A stretch of DNA of 64,000 nucleotides, taken from Solidesulfovibrio carbinolicus. Lineage in GTDB: Bacteria > Desulfobacterota > Desulfovibrionia > Desulfovibrionales > Desulfovibrionaceae. Below are positions 54,713 to 64,000 of this stretch, one piece after another. The stretch's first letter is position 1. Every line of letters starts with the position of its first letter. Under the pieces are notes generated by a model. That model had not been told where the DNA came from and searched no databases. It was given only the letters and a program-made list of their open reading frames with translations. The stretch is from contig NZ_CP026538.1 of NCBI RefSeq assembly GCF_004135975.1, positions 1,178,001 to 1,242,000 of the forward strand. Direction: 5' to 3'. The position numbers were made by a program, and so were the translations under genes.

Positions 54713-55846
54713 CTACCGCGTCAACACCTCGCCAAGAACCGCCAGATAGGCATCAAGCATGGCCGGGGTGATGTCGCCCATGTGGCCGATGCGGAAGATG
54801 GGTTGTTTGCCGGCGGCTTCCAGGTCTTCGTTGAGTTTGGCGTAGCCGGGATCGAACAGGTAGCCTTTGGCGCGCAGGGTTTCTTTTATGGCGCGCAGGT
54901 CGGCGCTGGTCATGCCGGGTTTGGCGGCCACGGCGGTGACGGTGGGCGAGCGGAAGCCGGGGGCGGCGAAGGGGGCGTAGCCGGGCAGGTTTTCCACGAA
55001 GGCGATGGTCGTGTCGCGCATGGCCGCGTGTCGGGCGTAGCGGGCTTCGAGGCCTTCTTGTTCCACGATGTAGCGCAGTTGCAGGTACATCTGGTTGCCG
55101 AGCGCCCCGTTGGGGGTGGACTGGGTCTGGAATTTTTCGGCCCGGCCGAGGTGGCTCAGGATATCGGTGGCGTGGCCTCGGGCGGTGACGTGGCGGGCTT
55201 TTTCGATGGCGGCGGGGCTGACGAAGCCGATGCCGAAGCCGGCGTGGAGCCCGAGCGATTTCTGGGTGGCGGTGGCGTAGAAGTCGCAGCCCGAGGCGGC
55301 GATGGGGCAGGGCGCGCCGCCGAAGATGCTCACACCATCGACCAGGGCCAGGGCGTTGTGGGCTTTGATGACGCGGCACAGGGCGGGCACGTCGTTGGTT
55401 ACGCCAGTGGAGGTCTCGTTGTGGGTGACGGCGACCACGGCGGGTTTGTGCTGGGCCATGGCGGCGTCCAGGGCTTCGGGGGTGATGGGCTGGCCGGGTT
55501 CGGCGGCCAGGCGCACGGCGTTTTTGCCGTTGGCCAGGCTCATTTTGTGCCACAGGTCGCCGAACGCGCCGCAGGTGGCGTGGAGGATGGTTTCGCCCTG
55601 CGCCACTAGCGAGCGGATGGAGGCTTCCATGGCGGTGGAGCCGGAGCCGAGAAACAGGATGGTGCGGTAATCGGCCGGCAGTCCGGCGATAATGCCGAGG
55701 TTACGGAATATCGGCTCGAAGCGTTTGGCGTTTTCGGCGTCGCGGTGGCCGTATTCGGGCCAGGAGCCGGCGTCGCGCACTTCGGGGCGGATGTAGGTGG
55801 GGCCGGTGATGAAAAGGGTCAGTTCCGGAAAGGGCGCTTGGGCCAT
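54713..55846 (-). CDS. Class V aminotransferase (alanine-glyoxylate or phosphoserine type)
   Basis: The 377-residue PLP enzyme begins with LTLFITGPTYIRPEVRDA and has GHRDAENAKRFEPI, LGSGSTAMEASIRSLV, VTHNETSTGVTNDV, VDGVSIFGGAP and the Schiff-base Lys region YATATQKSLGLHAGFGIGFV. This is the fold-type I class V layout shared by alanine-glyoxylate, serine-pyruvate and archaeal-like phosphoserine aminotransferases. serB (phosphoserine phosphatase) is 1.4 kb away on the other strand, which mildly favours a role in serine synthesis. Motifs alone do not settle the substrate. It starts at ATG 55846 and is divergent from a small lipoprotein gene. Confidence 0.85.
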   Translation of the reverse strand: MAQAPFPELTLFITGPTYIRPEVRDAGSWPEYGHRDAENAKRFEPIFRNLGIIAGLPADYRTILFLGSGSTAMEASIRSLVAQGETILHATCGAFGDLWHKMSLANGKNAVRLAAEPGQPITPEALDAAMAQHKPAVVAVTHNETSTGVTNDVPALCRVIKAHNALALVDGVSIFGGAPCPIAASGCDFYATATQKSLGLHAGFGIGFVSPAAIEKARHVTARGHATDILSHLGRAEKFQTQSTPNGALGNQMYLQLRYIVEQEGLEARYARHAAMRDTTIAFVENLPGYAPFAAPGFRSPTVTAVAAKPGMTSADLRAIKETLRAKGYLFDPGYAKLNEDLEAAGKQPIFRIGHMGDITPAMLDAYLAVLGEVLTR

Positions 55847-55973
55847 GGTGGTGCTCCCTGTTGGGGTGAGCGGCGAAATTTACGGAAAAAGGCCCTGGTG
55901 GGCAAGGGCGGGCCGGGCATGGATGCTGCAATGAGGGAGGCCAGGCCGGCAAAAGTGGCCGGGGAGGATGCCT

Positions 55974-56153
55974 ATGCCTTATCGTTTGGTGCTTGTGATC
56001 CTGGCGCTTTGCGCCGCTTCCTGCGCGCCCATGGCCAACGGGGAGTTTGCCCGGCTGTACAACCGGGACAATGACGACTGCCTGACCCAGATGCAGGGGC
56101 GGCAGGATTTTCGCAGTTTCCGGCAGAGAACGCCGTCGTTTTTGCTGCCATGA
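55974..56153 (+). CDS. Small putative lipoprotein
   Basis: I take the second of two in-frame ATG codons (55974), which is 6 bases after GGGGAGG; the first (55968) is too close. The product has 59 residues: a short signal peptide (YRLVLVILALCAASC) ending in a lipobox-like AASC, then a polar, Asp/Arg/Gln-rich tail (FARLYNRDNDDCLTQM). It should be lipid-anchored in the cell envelope. Function unknown. A hairpin terminator follows at once. Confidence 0.65.
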   Translation: MPYRLVLVILALCAASCAPMANGEFARLYNRDNDDCLTQMQGRQDFRSFRQRTPSFLLP

Positions 56154-56162
56154 CCGGGCAGG

Positions 56163-56194
56163 AACGCTCCCCGCGTCGGTCGCGGGGGGCGTTT
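56163..56194 (+). terminator. Terminator of the small lipoprotein gene
   Basis: AACGCTCCCCGCG pairs with CGCGGGGGGCGTT (one G-T wobble) around TCGGT and ends in TTT, 9 bases after the stop codon. Confidence 0.75.
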
Positions 56195-56357
56195 GCCTGG
56201 GGCGTGGTGCAGCGGCGCGTGGCCGGGGTGGGCGTTGGGCTGGCCGGGGCCGGCCTCGTGTCGCGTCCTTGAAAATACGGGACTATTTTTTACGCAAGAG
56301 CCTGGCGTCTCGTGGGCTGGCCGGGCGACGCCCCAGGCGCATTGCGTGGGCGCGCCA

Positions 56358-56576
56358 TCAGGGATGGTCGGTGGCCGGCTGGTCGGCGGGGGGCGTTTCG
56401 GCCTCGCCGTCTTCCGTGGCCGCCTGGGGATAGACGATCTCGCCGGTGGCCTCGTCGAAGTAGGGGCCTTCCTCGACGTCGGGGCGATCCCCTTTGCGCT
56501 GCAGTTTTTCTTCTTTTTTCTTCTTCTTGGCCAATTCCTTGGAACGTTTCGCAAAGGTATAGGCGTTTTTGGCCAC
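56358..56576 (-). CDS. Small charged protein, function unknown
   Basis: GTG 56576 with AGGAGG upstream gives 72 residues. The N-terminal 30 residues are strongly basic (YTFAKRSKELAKKKKKEEK), the rest acidic (VEEGPYFDEATGEIVYPQ). The first part looks like an exposed helix that could bind nucleic acid or ribosome. I know similar short proteins from Desulfovibrio only as hypotheticals. The frame remains open far upstream, but the ribosome binding site fixes the start. Confidence 0.7.
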   Translation of the reverse strand: MAKNAYTFAKRSKELAKKKKKEEKLQRKGDRPDVEEGPYFDEATGEIVYPQAATEDGEAETPPADQPATDHP

Positions 56577-56716
56577 TGTTCCTCCTGGGGAAGGTTTGTT
56601 CTCGGCAGGGGCCGGGGACCGGCCGACAGGGGGCGCGGGGCCCCGGGGACGAAGCGAGACGATGGCGTCTCGGCACCGACTATAACCGAAAGTGGCGGCT
56701 TGGGGAAGGGGAAAGG

Positions 56717-57130
56717 TCAGGGCCGGCCGGCGGCGGCTCGGGGCGCTGGCGGGGCGGGCAGCGGGGCCAGGAGCGTTGCGGCCGGGACCAGCGGCCACAA
56801 ATGCCCCTGGGCCATGTTCCAATCGGCCCAGAGGACTTCCCAGGACGTGCCGAAGAGGTAGTGGCCGGCTAGAAATTCGAAGGCCAGGGTGAGGGCGCAC
56901 CACAGGACGCCCACGCCCAGCCGGGCGGCGGGCGAGGGGCGGTGGCGGTCGACAAAGCGTCGGGCAAGCAGGATGATGGCCAGGCACAGGGTCAGGGTCC
57001 CCGCGGCCCGGGCGGCCATGTCGCCTATAAGCGGGGCCAGGACGAGCTGGCGGCCCGCGCCGAGGGTTACGGCGCAGGCGAGTTGCAGGAGCCAGCAGGC
57101 CACGGCCAGGGACAGGAAACGGCGTCGCAT
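56717..57130 (-). CDS. Small membrane protein, function unknown
   Basis: The 137-residue protein has about four hydrophobic stretches (FLSLAVACWLLQLACAVTL, MAARAAGTLTLCLAIILLA, LGVGVLWCALTLAFEFLA and HLWPLVPAATLLAPL) and a Pro/Ala-rich C-terminus. Conserved polar residues include GHYLFGTSWEVLWADWNM. I do not recognise a family. It is divergent from serB. Confidence 0.65.
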   Translation of the reverse strand: MRRRFLSLAVACWLLQLACAVTLGAGRQLVLAPLIGDMAARAAGTLTLCLAIILLARRFVDRHRPSPAARLGVGVLWCALTLAFEFLAGHYLFGTSWEVLWADWNMAQGHLWPLVPAATLLAPLPAPPAPRAAAGRP

Positions 57131-57174
57131 GGGGCCGTGGTAGCGTCAATTCCGTTTCATGAAAAGCGTCCGTC

Positions 57175-57203
57175 TTGCCCCCGGCCGCGCCCGGCGCTAT
57201 AGC
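57175..57203 (+). promoter_or_regulatory. Candidate serB promoter, leaderless arrangement
   Basis: TTGCCC (57175-57180), 17 bp, TATAGC (57198-57203). The -10 ends 7 bases before the serB ATG at 57211, and no ribosome binding site precedes it, which fits a leaderless transcript. The consensus match is moderate. Confidence 0.4.
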
Positions 57204-57210
57204 CTTCCCC

Positions 57211-58431
57211 ATGCAGCAGCCCGAAATCATCCTCATTCGCGTGGCCGGCGACGACAAGCCCGGCCTCACCGCCGCCATCACCGCCGAACTGGCCAAATTC
57301 GGGGCCGACATCCTCGACATCGGCCAGTCGGTCATCCACGACAGCCTGACGCTGGGCATCCTGGTGCGCGTGCCCACCACGGCCGAGTCCACGCCGTTTC
57401 TGAAGGACTTGCTCTTTTGCGCCCACAAGCTCGGCGTGAATCTCAGCTTCACGCCCGTGGACCCGGCCAATTACGAAAGCTGGGTCGAGGCCCAGGGCAA
57501 GCCCCGGCGCATCGTCACCCTGTTGGCCCGCAGCCTCAATGCCGAGCATATCGCCGCCGTCACCGGCGTCATTGCCCGCAATGGCCTCAATATCGACATT
57601 GTCAACCGTTTGTCGGGCCGCACGTCCCTGGACGGCAAGAACGCCCCGCGCATGGCCTGCGTGGAATTTTCCGTGCGCGGCACGCCCACCGACCTGACGG
57701 CCATGAAAAGCGAATTTCTGGCCATTTCCGGCGACATGGGCGTGGACATCGCCATCCAGGAAGACAACGCCTTTCGCCGCAACCGGCGGCTGGTGGCCTT
57801 TGACATGGACTCGACGCTCATTGCCGCCGAGGTCATCGACGAACTGGCCAAGGCGGCCGGCGTGGGCGAGCAGGTGTCGGCCATCACCGAATCGGCCATG
57901 CGCGGCGAGATCGATTTCCAGGAGAGCCTGCGCCGCCGGCTGCGCCAGTTAAAAGGCCTGCCCGAGGCCACCCTGGCCGAGGTGGCGGGGCGCATTCCGC
58001 TCAACGACGGGGCCGAGCGGCTCATCACCAACCTCAAGCGCTTCGGCTACAAGATCGCCATCATTTCCGGCGGCTTCACCTACTTCGGCAACCGGCTCAA
58101 GGAGCGGCTTGGCATCGATTACGTCTTTGCCAACGAGCTGGAGATCGAAAACGGCGAGCTCACCGGCGGGGTGGTGGGCGAGATCGTGGACGCGGCCAAG
58201 AAGGCCGAGCTGCTGCGCCTTATCGCCGACAAGGAAGGGTTGTCCCTGGAGCAGGTCATCGCCGTGGGCGACGGGGCCAACGACCTGCCCATGCTGGGCA
58301 TCGCCGGCCTTGGCATCGCCTACCACGCCAAGCCGGTGGTGAAAAAAGGGGCCGGCCATTCCATCTCCACCCTGGGCCTGGACAGCATCCTGTATCTGGT
58401 GGGCGTTCGCGATCGCGACACGCTGTCGTAA
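57211..58431 (+). CDS. serB: Phosphoserine phosphatase with two ACT domains
   Basis: ATG 57211 gives 406 residues. The first ~180 residues hold two ACT-like domains (ILIRVAGDDKPGLTAAITAE and IVTLLARSLNAEHIAAVTGV), which usually bind serine for feedback control. The HAD phosphatase follows with DxDxT in LVAFDMDSTLIAAEVIDEL, the motif II serine in IISGGFTYFGNRL and motif IV GDGANDLPMLG. SerB removes phosphate from L-phosphoserine, the last step of serine synthesis. No Shine-Dalgarno is visible. Homologues with tandem ACT domains are known in mycobacteria. Confidence 0.93.
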   Translation: MQQPEIILIRVAGDDKPGLTAAITAELAKFGADILDIGQSVIHDSLTLGILVRVPTTAESTPFLKDLLFCAHKLGVNLSFTPVDPANYESWVEAQGKPRRIVTLLARSLNAEHIAAVTGVIARNGLNIDIVNRLSGRTSLDGKNAPRMACVEFSVRGTPTDLTAMKSEFLAISGDMGVDIAIQEDNAFRRNRRLVAFDMDSTLIAAEVIDELAKAAGVGEQVSAITESAMRGEIDFQESLRRRLRQLKGLPEATLAEVAGRIPLNDGAERLITNLKRFGYKIAIISGGFTYFGNRLKERLGIDYVFANELEIENGELTGGVVGEIVDAAKKAELLRLIADKEGLSLEQVIAVGDGANDLPMLGIAGLGIAYHAKPVVKKGAGHSISTLGLDSILYLVGVRDRDTLS

Positions 58432-58467
58432 CCGGCTCGCCACGTCGGACGGCTGGTCAGGAGTGCA

Positions 58468-58498
58468 TTGACAGGGTTTGTTCAAATTGTCACATATC
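58468..58498 (+). promoter_or_regulatory. Weak promoter candidate before phoU
   Basis: TTGACA (58468-58473) is perfect, but the only -10-like sequence, CATATC (58493-58498), needs a 19-bp spacer. TGACA and TGTCAC elements nearby do not form a convincing PhoB box by eye. Confidence 0.3.
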
Positions 58499-58595
58499 CG
58501 GCATGGCGTCGTAACCGAAAACCGTTCGTGACAAAGGGTAACGCCAACGACGCCGCCGGGCCGACCCGCCCTGTCGCCAAACCAGGAGCCGCCCC

Positions 58596-59273
58596 TTGGA
58601 AACCCCGCTCGATCAGGCCATCCACAAGCTCAAGGTCGATGTGCTGCACATGATGCATCTGGCCCAGGACGCCGTGCAAAAAGCCGTGGCCAGCCTCCTT
58701 GACCACAACGCCGCCCAGGCCCGCGAAGTCATCGACGCCGACCGCGAAATCAACGACTACGAATGCCGGGTGGATTCGGAGAGCCTCAAGATTCTGGCCC
58801 TGCACCATCCCGTGGCCAAGGATCTGCGGTTTATCGTGGGGTCCATGCGGATGCTCGTCAATATTGAGCGCCTCGGTGACGAGGCCGTGAACATCGCCGA
58901 GCGGGTGCTGGTGCTGACCAGCGAAACCCGCCTGCCCGTCCACGGCAACCTGCGCCAACTGGCCGATCTGGCCCGGGAACTCATGGCCGCCTCCATCGCC
59001 TGCTACATGGACCTTGACGACGCGGCCGCCCTGCGCATCATTGAACAGAACGCGGCGGCGCTGGAACTCAACGTCCGCATTTTTCGCGACGTGACCACCG
59101 AGATGATCAAGGAATCGCGGCCGGTGGAGCGGGCGGTGCAGCAGGCGTTCGTGGCCCACAGCTTAAAGCGCGTGTGCGACCAGTGCGCCAATATCGCCGA
59201 ATCCACGATTTTTATCCGCCGGGCCGTGGACTACAAGCACAAGTGCACGCCCCTGCCGGGAACCGACAAATAG
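58596..59273 (+). CDS. phoU: Phosphate transport regulator PhoU
   Basis: TTG 58596 (AGGAG upstream) gives 225 residues made of two PhoU three-helix bundles: LHMMHLAQDAVQKAVASLL and DAVKDLRFIV-like helices, with the metal-binding E/DxxxD signatures in IERLGDEAVNIAERV and CDQCANIAESTIF. PhoU links Pst-type phosphate uptake to the PhoR-PhoB system and represses uptake when phosphate is plentiful. No pst or phoB/phoR gene is in the window. A Cys pair (CDQC) and a terminal YKHKC may be incidental. Confidence 0.92.
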   Translation: METPLDQAIHKLKVDVLHMMHLAQDAVQKAVASLLDHNAAQAREVIDADREINDYECRVDSESLKILALHHPVAKDLRFIVGSMRMLVNIERLGDEAVNIAERVLVLTSETRLPVHGNLRQLADLARELMAASIACYMDLDDAAALRIIEQNAAALELNVRIFRDVTTEMIKESRPVERAVQQAFVAHSLKRVCDQCANIAESTIFIRRAVDYKHKCTPLPGTDK

Positions 59274-59301
59274 CCGGCCGTTTTTGCCTCGGCCAATGAC
59301 A

Positions 59302-59340
59302 AAACGCCGGCCCGGGACAGCATGTCCCGGGCCGGCGTTT
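59302..59340 (+). terminator. Terminator after phoU
   Basis: An 18-bp perfect stem (59302-59319 and 59323-59340) with a GCA loop, followed by GCTTTT, 28 bases beyond the phoU stop. Preceding A-run means it can also work in the reverse direction for transcripts from hydG. Confidence 0.9.
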
Positions 59341-59482
59341 GCTTTTGGCCAGCGAGGCTTGGCCCGGCGTCGTTTCCTCGAAACAGGTGTGGGCGCTTTT
59401 CACACAGCCCTTTGGAAGCCGGAACAGCGGTGCTTTGGGTCAAAGGCGAATCACCCTTTATCCCTTTTCCCATCGAGGGGGT

Positions 59483-59515
59483 CCGGGGGGGATCATCCCC
59501 CCCGGCCGCCGGCAT
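59483..59515 (-). repeat. Gene-end hairpin repeat after hydG
   Basis: On the minus strand GATGCCGGCGG leads into CCGGGGGGG and CCCCCCCGG separated by five bases (59505-59483), then ACCCCC. It is the hydG-sense member of the gene-end repeat family, 16 bases past the stop. Confidence 0.7.
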
Positions 59516-59530
59516 CCCTCTACGACGGCG

Positions 59531-60967
59531 CTAGAAAAACATGTCGCGCTTGCCGTGTTCGATGTCTTGCAGACGCTCGATGGTCAGGTCGCGGATGCCG
59601 TCCTTGCTGATGGTGGACAGCGCTTCCTGGATGCGCTGTTCGCCGATGGCCCGGGTCTCTGGGTCGGCGTAGTCGATGAGATATTCCTTGAAGGTGAGCA
59701 GGGCGTTGGGCAGGCAGACGTGCTGGATGGTCCCGTCCTTGGCCAGGCTCATGAACCGGTCGCCGGTGCGGCCCTGGCGGTAGCAGGCGGTGCAGTAACT
59801 GGGGATAAATCCGCGCTCGCACAGCATCCGGATGACCTCGGCCGGCGAACGCTGGTCGCTAGGCTCGAACTGCTGGCCGTTGTTGGTGTTGTTGGTGGGT
59901 TCGTGGTCCTCGTGGACCTTCTGGTAGCCGCCAACGCCCGTGCAGGAGCCGGCGCTGATCTGGGAGACGCCGTAGTTGATCAGTTCGTCGCGGAAATCCG
60001 GGTCCTCGCGGGTGGACAGGATCATGCCGGTGTAGGGCACGGCCAGGCGGATGACGGCGATGATCTTTTTGAAGGCCTCGTCGGGCACCAGGTAAGGGAA
60101 GGTGTCGAGGTTGACGGCTCCGGCCGGGCGCATACGGGGCACGGAGATGGTATGGGGGCCGACGCCGAAGGTTTTTTCCAGATGCTCGGCGTGCAGGAAC
60201 ATGGCCACGGTCTCGTATTTCCAGTCATAGAGGCCGTAGAGCACGCCGATGCCCACGTCGTCGATGCCGCCTTGCATGGCCCGGTCCATGGCCGTGGTGT
60301 GCCAGTTGTAGTCGTGCTTGGGGCCGGTGGGGTGCAGGGCCGCGTAGCGCTCGCGGTTGTAGGTTTCCTGGAAGAGGATATAGGTGCCGATTTCGGCGTC
60401 CTTGAGCTTTTTGTAGTCCTCGACGGTGGTGGCGGCGATGTTGATGTTGACGCGGCGGATGGAGCCGTTGCCGTCCTTGATGCTGTAGATGGCCTTTATC
60501 GCGTCGGTAACGTACTCGATGGGACAGTGAATCGGGTCTTCGCCGGCTTCCACGGCCAGGCGCTTGTGGCCAAGGGATTCGAGAATCTCCACCTCGCGCC
60601 GGATTTCGTCCATGGTCAGGCGCTTGCGCAGCTGTTCCTTGTTGCTGCGCTTGTACCCGCAGTAGACGCAGTTGTTGATGCAGTGGCTGGAGATGTAGAG
60701 CGGCGCAAAAAGCACGATGCGCTTGCCGTAGATGGCTTCCTTGACCTGTTTGGCGGCCCGGAACATCCGGTCGAGCAGGGCCGGGTCGGAGACTTCGAGG
60801 AGCACGGCCACTTCCTCGGCGTTAAGTCCCTTGTAGTCCAGGGCCTTGTCGATGATGGCGGCCACGGCGTCGGGGGCGGCGGCCAGGGTCTTGGCGTTGG
60901 CAAGGGCCGCGTGGATGCGGTCGTCGTCAATAAAGGCGTCCGAAGAGCGCTGGGATTCGTCAATCAT
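59531..60967 (-). CDS. hydG: [FeFe]-hydrogenase maturation tyrosine lyase HydG
   Basis: ATG 60967 (AAGGAGG upstream) gives 478 residues. The radical SAM CxxxCxxC is in SHCINNCVYCGYKRSN; HydG/ThiH landmarks include VEAGEDP, TYNRERYAALHPTGPKHDY and DDVGIGVLYGLYDWKYE, and the C-terminal cluster is in YCTACYRQGRTGDRFM with a third Cys in HVCLPN. HydG cleaves tyrosine to make the CO and CN ligands of the H-cluster. HydE and HydF are not in the window. It overlaps the TM1266-type regulator by 8 bp. Confidence 0.95.
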   Translation of the reverse strand: MIDESQRSSDAFIDDDRIHAALANAKTLAAAPDAVAAIIDKALDYKGLNAEEVAVLLEVSDPALLDRMFRAAKQVKEAIYGKRIVLFAPLYISSHCINNCVYCGYKRSNKEQLRKRLTMDEIRREVEILESLGHKRLAVEAGEDPIHCPIEYVTDAIKAIYSIKDGNGSIRRVNINIAATTVEDYKKLKDAEIGTYILFQETYNRERYAALHPTGPKHDYNWHTTAMDRAMQGGIDDVGIGVLYGLYDWKYETVAMFLHAEHLEKTFGVGPHTISVPRMRPAGAVNLDTFPYLVPDEAFKKIIAVIRLAVPYTGMILSTREDPDFRDELINYGVSQISAGSCTGVGGYQKVHEDHEPTNNTNNGQQFEPSDQRSPAEVIRMLCERGFIPSYCTACYRQGRTGDRFMSLAKDGTIQHVCLPNALLTFKEYLIDYADPETRAIGEQRIQEALSTISKDGIRDLTIERLQDIEHGKRDMFF

Positions 60968-61235
60968 TTTGGGCCTCCTTGCCAAGCGTTTTGCTCGTCA
61001 GGGCGGATTTCACGGTTACGCCGGGAATATTCCCGAGTCTGCCGGTAAGCGAACCGATCTCATCGGTTGTTCCTTCGATAATGAGCGAAACCACGCCGGC
61101 CTGATAATCCGGCTTGGGGATGCCCATGCGGCCGAGCACGATGTGGCCGTGGTCGCTGATGACGGCGTTGACCTTGTCCGAGACGTGTTTGGGGTCCTCG
61201 ATGACGATGCCGACCACGCCGATGCGCCTGTTCAT
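60960..61235 (-). CDS. TM1266-type iron-only hydrogenase system regulator
   Basis: ATG 61235 (AAAGGAG upstream) gives 91 residues: RRIGVVGIVIEDPKHVSDKVN and SDHGHIVLGRMGIPKPDYQA, with VSLIIEGTTDEIGSLTGRLG later. This matches the small ACT-like family found with hydE/F/G genes and annotated as a putative iron-only hydrogenase system regulator, whose mechanism is not established. It is co-transcribed with hydG (8 bp overlap) and its start codon overlaps the stop of a tiny upstream ORF. Confidence 0.85.
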   Translation of the reverse strand: MNRRIGVVGIVIEDPKHVSDKVNAVISDHGHIVLGRMGIPKPDYQAGVVSLIIEGTTDEIGSLTGRLGNIPGVTVKSALTSKTLGKEAQND

Positions 61236-61312
61236 GGGGTCTCCTTTGGGGCAATAAAAAACGCCTTTGTTTTCCATGGGAAAACAAAGGCGTCGGAATT
61301 AGGCTGGTTCAT
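61232..61312 (-). CDS. Short leader ORF overlapping the hydrogenase regulator gene
   Basis: On the minus strand an ATG at 61312 preceded by AGGGGGACGCC opens a 26-codon frame whose TGA overlaps the ATG of the TM1266-type gene (ATGA). It begins MNQPNSDAFVFPWKTKAFF. Its last half spans the strong hairpin at 61261-61293. It may be a leader peptide coupling translation to the main gene or to termination at the hairpin. It is too short to call from coding statistics. Confidence 0.4.
   Translation of the reverse strand: MNQPNSDAFVFPWKTKAFFIAPKETP
61256..61293 (-). terminator. Terminator or attenuator in the leader of the hydG operon
   Basis: A perfect 15-bp stem (61261-61275 with 61279-61293, loop ATG) is followed on the minus strand by a long T-run (complement of 61256-61260, continuing from the stem). 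It lies only 21-25 bases upstream of the first structural gene, so it would stop most transcripts unless antitermination occurs. Confidence 0.75.
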
Positions 61313-61630
61313 GGCGTCCCCCTTCGGCGCAGGGAGGCGTCCCCTTGCCGTCAGATCGCGGTATGGTGTCGTTGCCTTCGCGTCAGGACCAAGACGGCCC
61401 CGGCGCGGCAGCGTTTTAAACATGCCTGAAGTCATTGCCGGAAGCAAGCATTGTTTGCATGGTCGCGGCCGGGGGCGGCCCTGAGGTGTCCGTCCGCGAG
61501 AACCGCAGTCTGGTAAAGGATGCAGGTGGAATTGTTTTTGTATGGCTTAGCCTTTTCCTTGCGGTATTGTCGATGTATGCTAGAAATTGTGCCGAGCAAG
61601 AGATTGCATTGCTTGAGGATGAAATAAACA
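61313..61630. other. Intergenic region between hydrogenase operon leader and hybrid kinase
   Basis: About 320 bases with direct repeats of GGCGTCCCC near 61315-61340 and a marked drop in GC toward the kinase gene. I see no strong hairpin with T-run beyond 61293. A short plus-strand frame ending at 61638 contains a hydrophobic stretch but lacks a convincing start. A sigma-70 promoter may lie in the AT-rich part (around 61550-61600), but no clear pair stands out. Confidence 0.4.
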
Positions 61631-63739
<2,109 letters not shown>

Positions 63740-63746
63740 TGCCCGC

Positions 63747-63776
63747 GTTCCCACATGATGTCCGTCATGTTGGAAC
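63747..63776 (+). terminator. Hairpin after the hybrid kinase gene
   Basis: GTTCCCACATGA pairs with TCATGTTGGAAC (one mismatch) around TGTCCG, 8 bases past the stop codon. T-run absent; moderate terminator candidate. Confidence 0.5.
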
Positions 63777-63863
63777 AACAAGCCCATAAAGCACGCTACG
63801 ACGTTTGTATTGGATTCCACGCGAGAAGTGCAATCGACGTCAGCCAGGTCTTCCGCCACAATA

Positions 63864-63897
63864 AAACGGCCGGGGCACTGCCATGCCCCGGCCGTTT
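63864..63897. terminator. Bidirectional terminator between convergent genes
   Basis: A 14-bp stem (AAACGGCCGGGGCA with TGCCCCGGCCGTTT) encloses a 6-base loop. On the minus strand it is followed by TTTTATT, on the plus strand by CGTTTG. Confidence 0.85.
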
Positions 63898-63917
63898 CGT
63901 TTGCGGATGTCCAGAAG

Positions 63918-64000
63918 TTATTCGGGCACGACTTCGAGGACCGGATCGCCGTAGGGATCGACCACGGTCTTCTTGATATTCAAGAGTTCTATCCAGCGCC
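63918..64000 (-). CDS. C-terminal end of an unidentified protein (start beyond window)
   Basis: A minus-strand frame enters from the right edge and ends at TAA (63920-63918). The last 27 residues include WIELLNIKKTVVDPYGDPVL. Coding is supported by the good terminator behind it and by the open frame, but the fragment is too short to name a family. Confidence 0.5.
   Translation of the reverse strand, partial: RWIELLNIKKTVVDPYGDPVLEVVPE

Noticed and set aside
58468-58500. PHO box upstream of phoU
   Set aside because: TGACA and TGTCAC occur, but not as CTGTCAT direct repeats with 11-bp register.
63755-63976. Plus-strand frame of 73 codons after the hybrid kinase
   Set aside because: It runs through two hairpins and opposite the tail of a minus-strand gene, with no ribosome binding site.

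Overview
The window looks like chromosome from a sulfate-reducing bacterium of the Desulfovibrionaceae. Desulfovibrio/Solidesulfovibrio is my inference from the high GC content, the maturation genes for [FeFe]-hydrogenase, the fused FAD/Fe-S dehydrogenase, the CxxCH-type haem sensor kinase and the style of gene order. No database search was run. Almost everything is chromosomal core. I see no insertion sequence, prophage, CRISPR array or rRNA.

Layout. 1-5.4 kb: a UbiD-type decarboxylase (cut off by the window edge) with a TetR repressor and a clear operator, a CopA copper ATPase, an unknown small gene and tRNA-Pro(CGG). 5.5-14.4 kb: a chemotaxis operon cheB - HEAT-repeat protein - cheR - parA - cheW - cheY - cheA. 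14.4-18.6 kb: a tandem array of four co-varying hairpins, then a poorly characterised cluster: an XXXCH-domain protein, a PHP-like protein, an amphi-Trp protein and a PhoU domain fused to an APH-type kinase. The families are those I associate with the 'GAK' system, which has no known function. 18.8-19.8 kb: an HD-GYP protein with a structured 5' leader. 20.1-37.8 kb: the complete dcw (division and cell wall) cluster mraZ-rsmH-ftsL-ftsI-murE-murF-mraY-murD-ftsW-murG-murC-murB-ftsQ-ftsA-ftsZ, with MraZ boxes at its promoter and no ddl. 37.9-40.2 kb: a radical SAM protein and a LysE/RhtB exporter. 40.3-46.8 kb: a haem-containing histidine kinase and NtrC-type regulator, divergent from a sigma-54-promoted operon usp-yeiH-like-lipoyl-like-usp. 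46.9-54.5 kb: an MscS channel, a fused D-lactate/glycolate-type dehydrogenase, ruvX and mltG. 54.5-59.3 kb: a palindromic terminator complex, a class V aminotransferase, small genes, serB and phoU. 59.5-61.3 kb: hydG and a TM1266-type regulator preceded by a hairpin terminator embedded in a tiny ORF. 61.6-63.7 kb: a hybrid histidine kinase. A gene tail enters at the right edge.

How genes work together. The dcw block is packed with 4-11 bp overlaps and supplies the lipid II pathway and the divisome. The chemotaxis operon encodes a full phosphorelay and adaptation set plus a ParA that may position it. The two-component pair at 40-44 kb plausibly drives the adjacent sigma-54 operon. TetR plausibly represses ubiD through an operator lying exactly in the promoter spacer.

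Most worth following up: the GAK-like locus (14.7-18.6 kb), the haem-kinase/sigma-54/YeiH-lipoyl-Usp unit (40.3-46.8 kb), the attenuator-like leader of the hydrogenase maturation operon (61.2-61.3 kb), the folded leader of the HD-GYP gene (19.9 kb), and a family of hairpin repeats placed in sense orientation just after stop codons.
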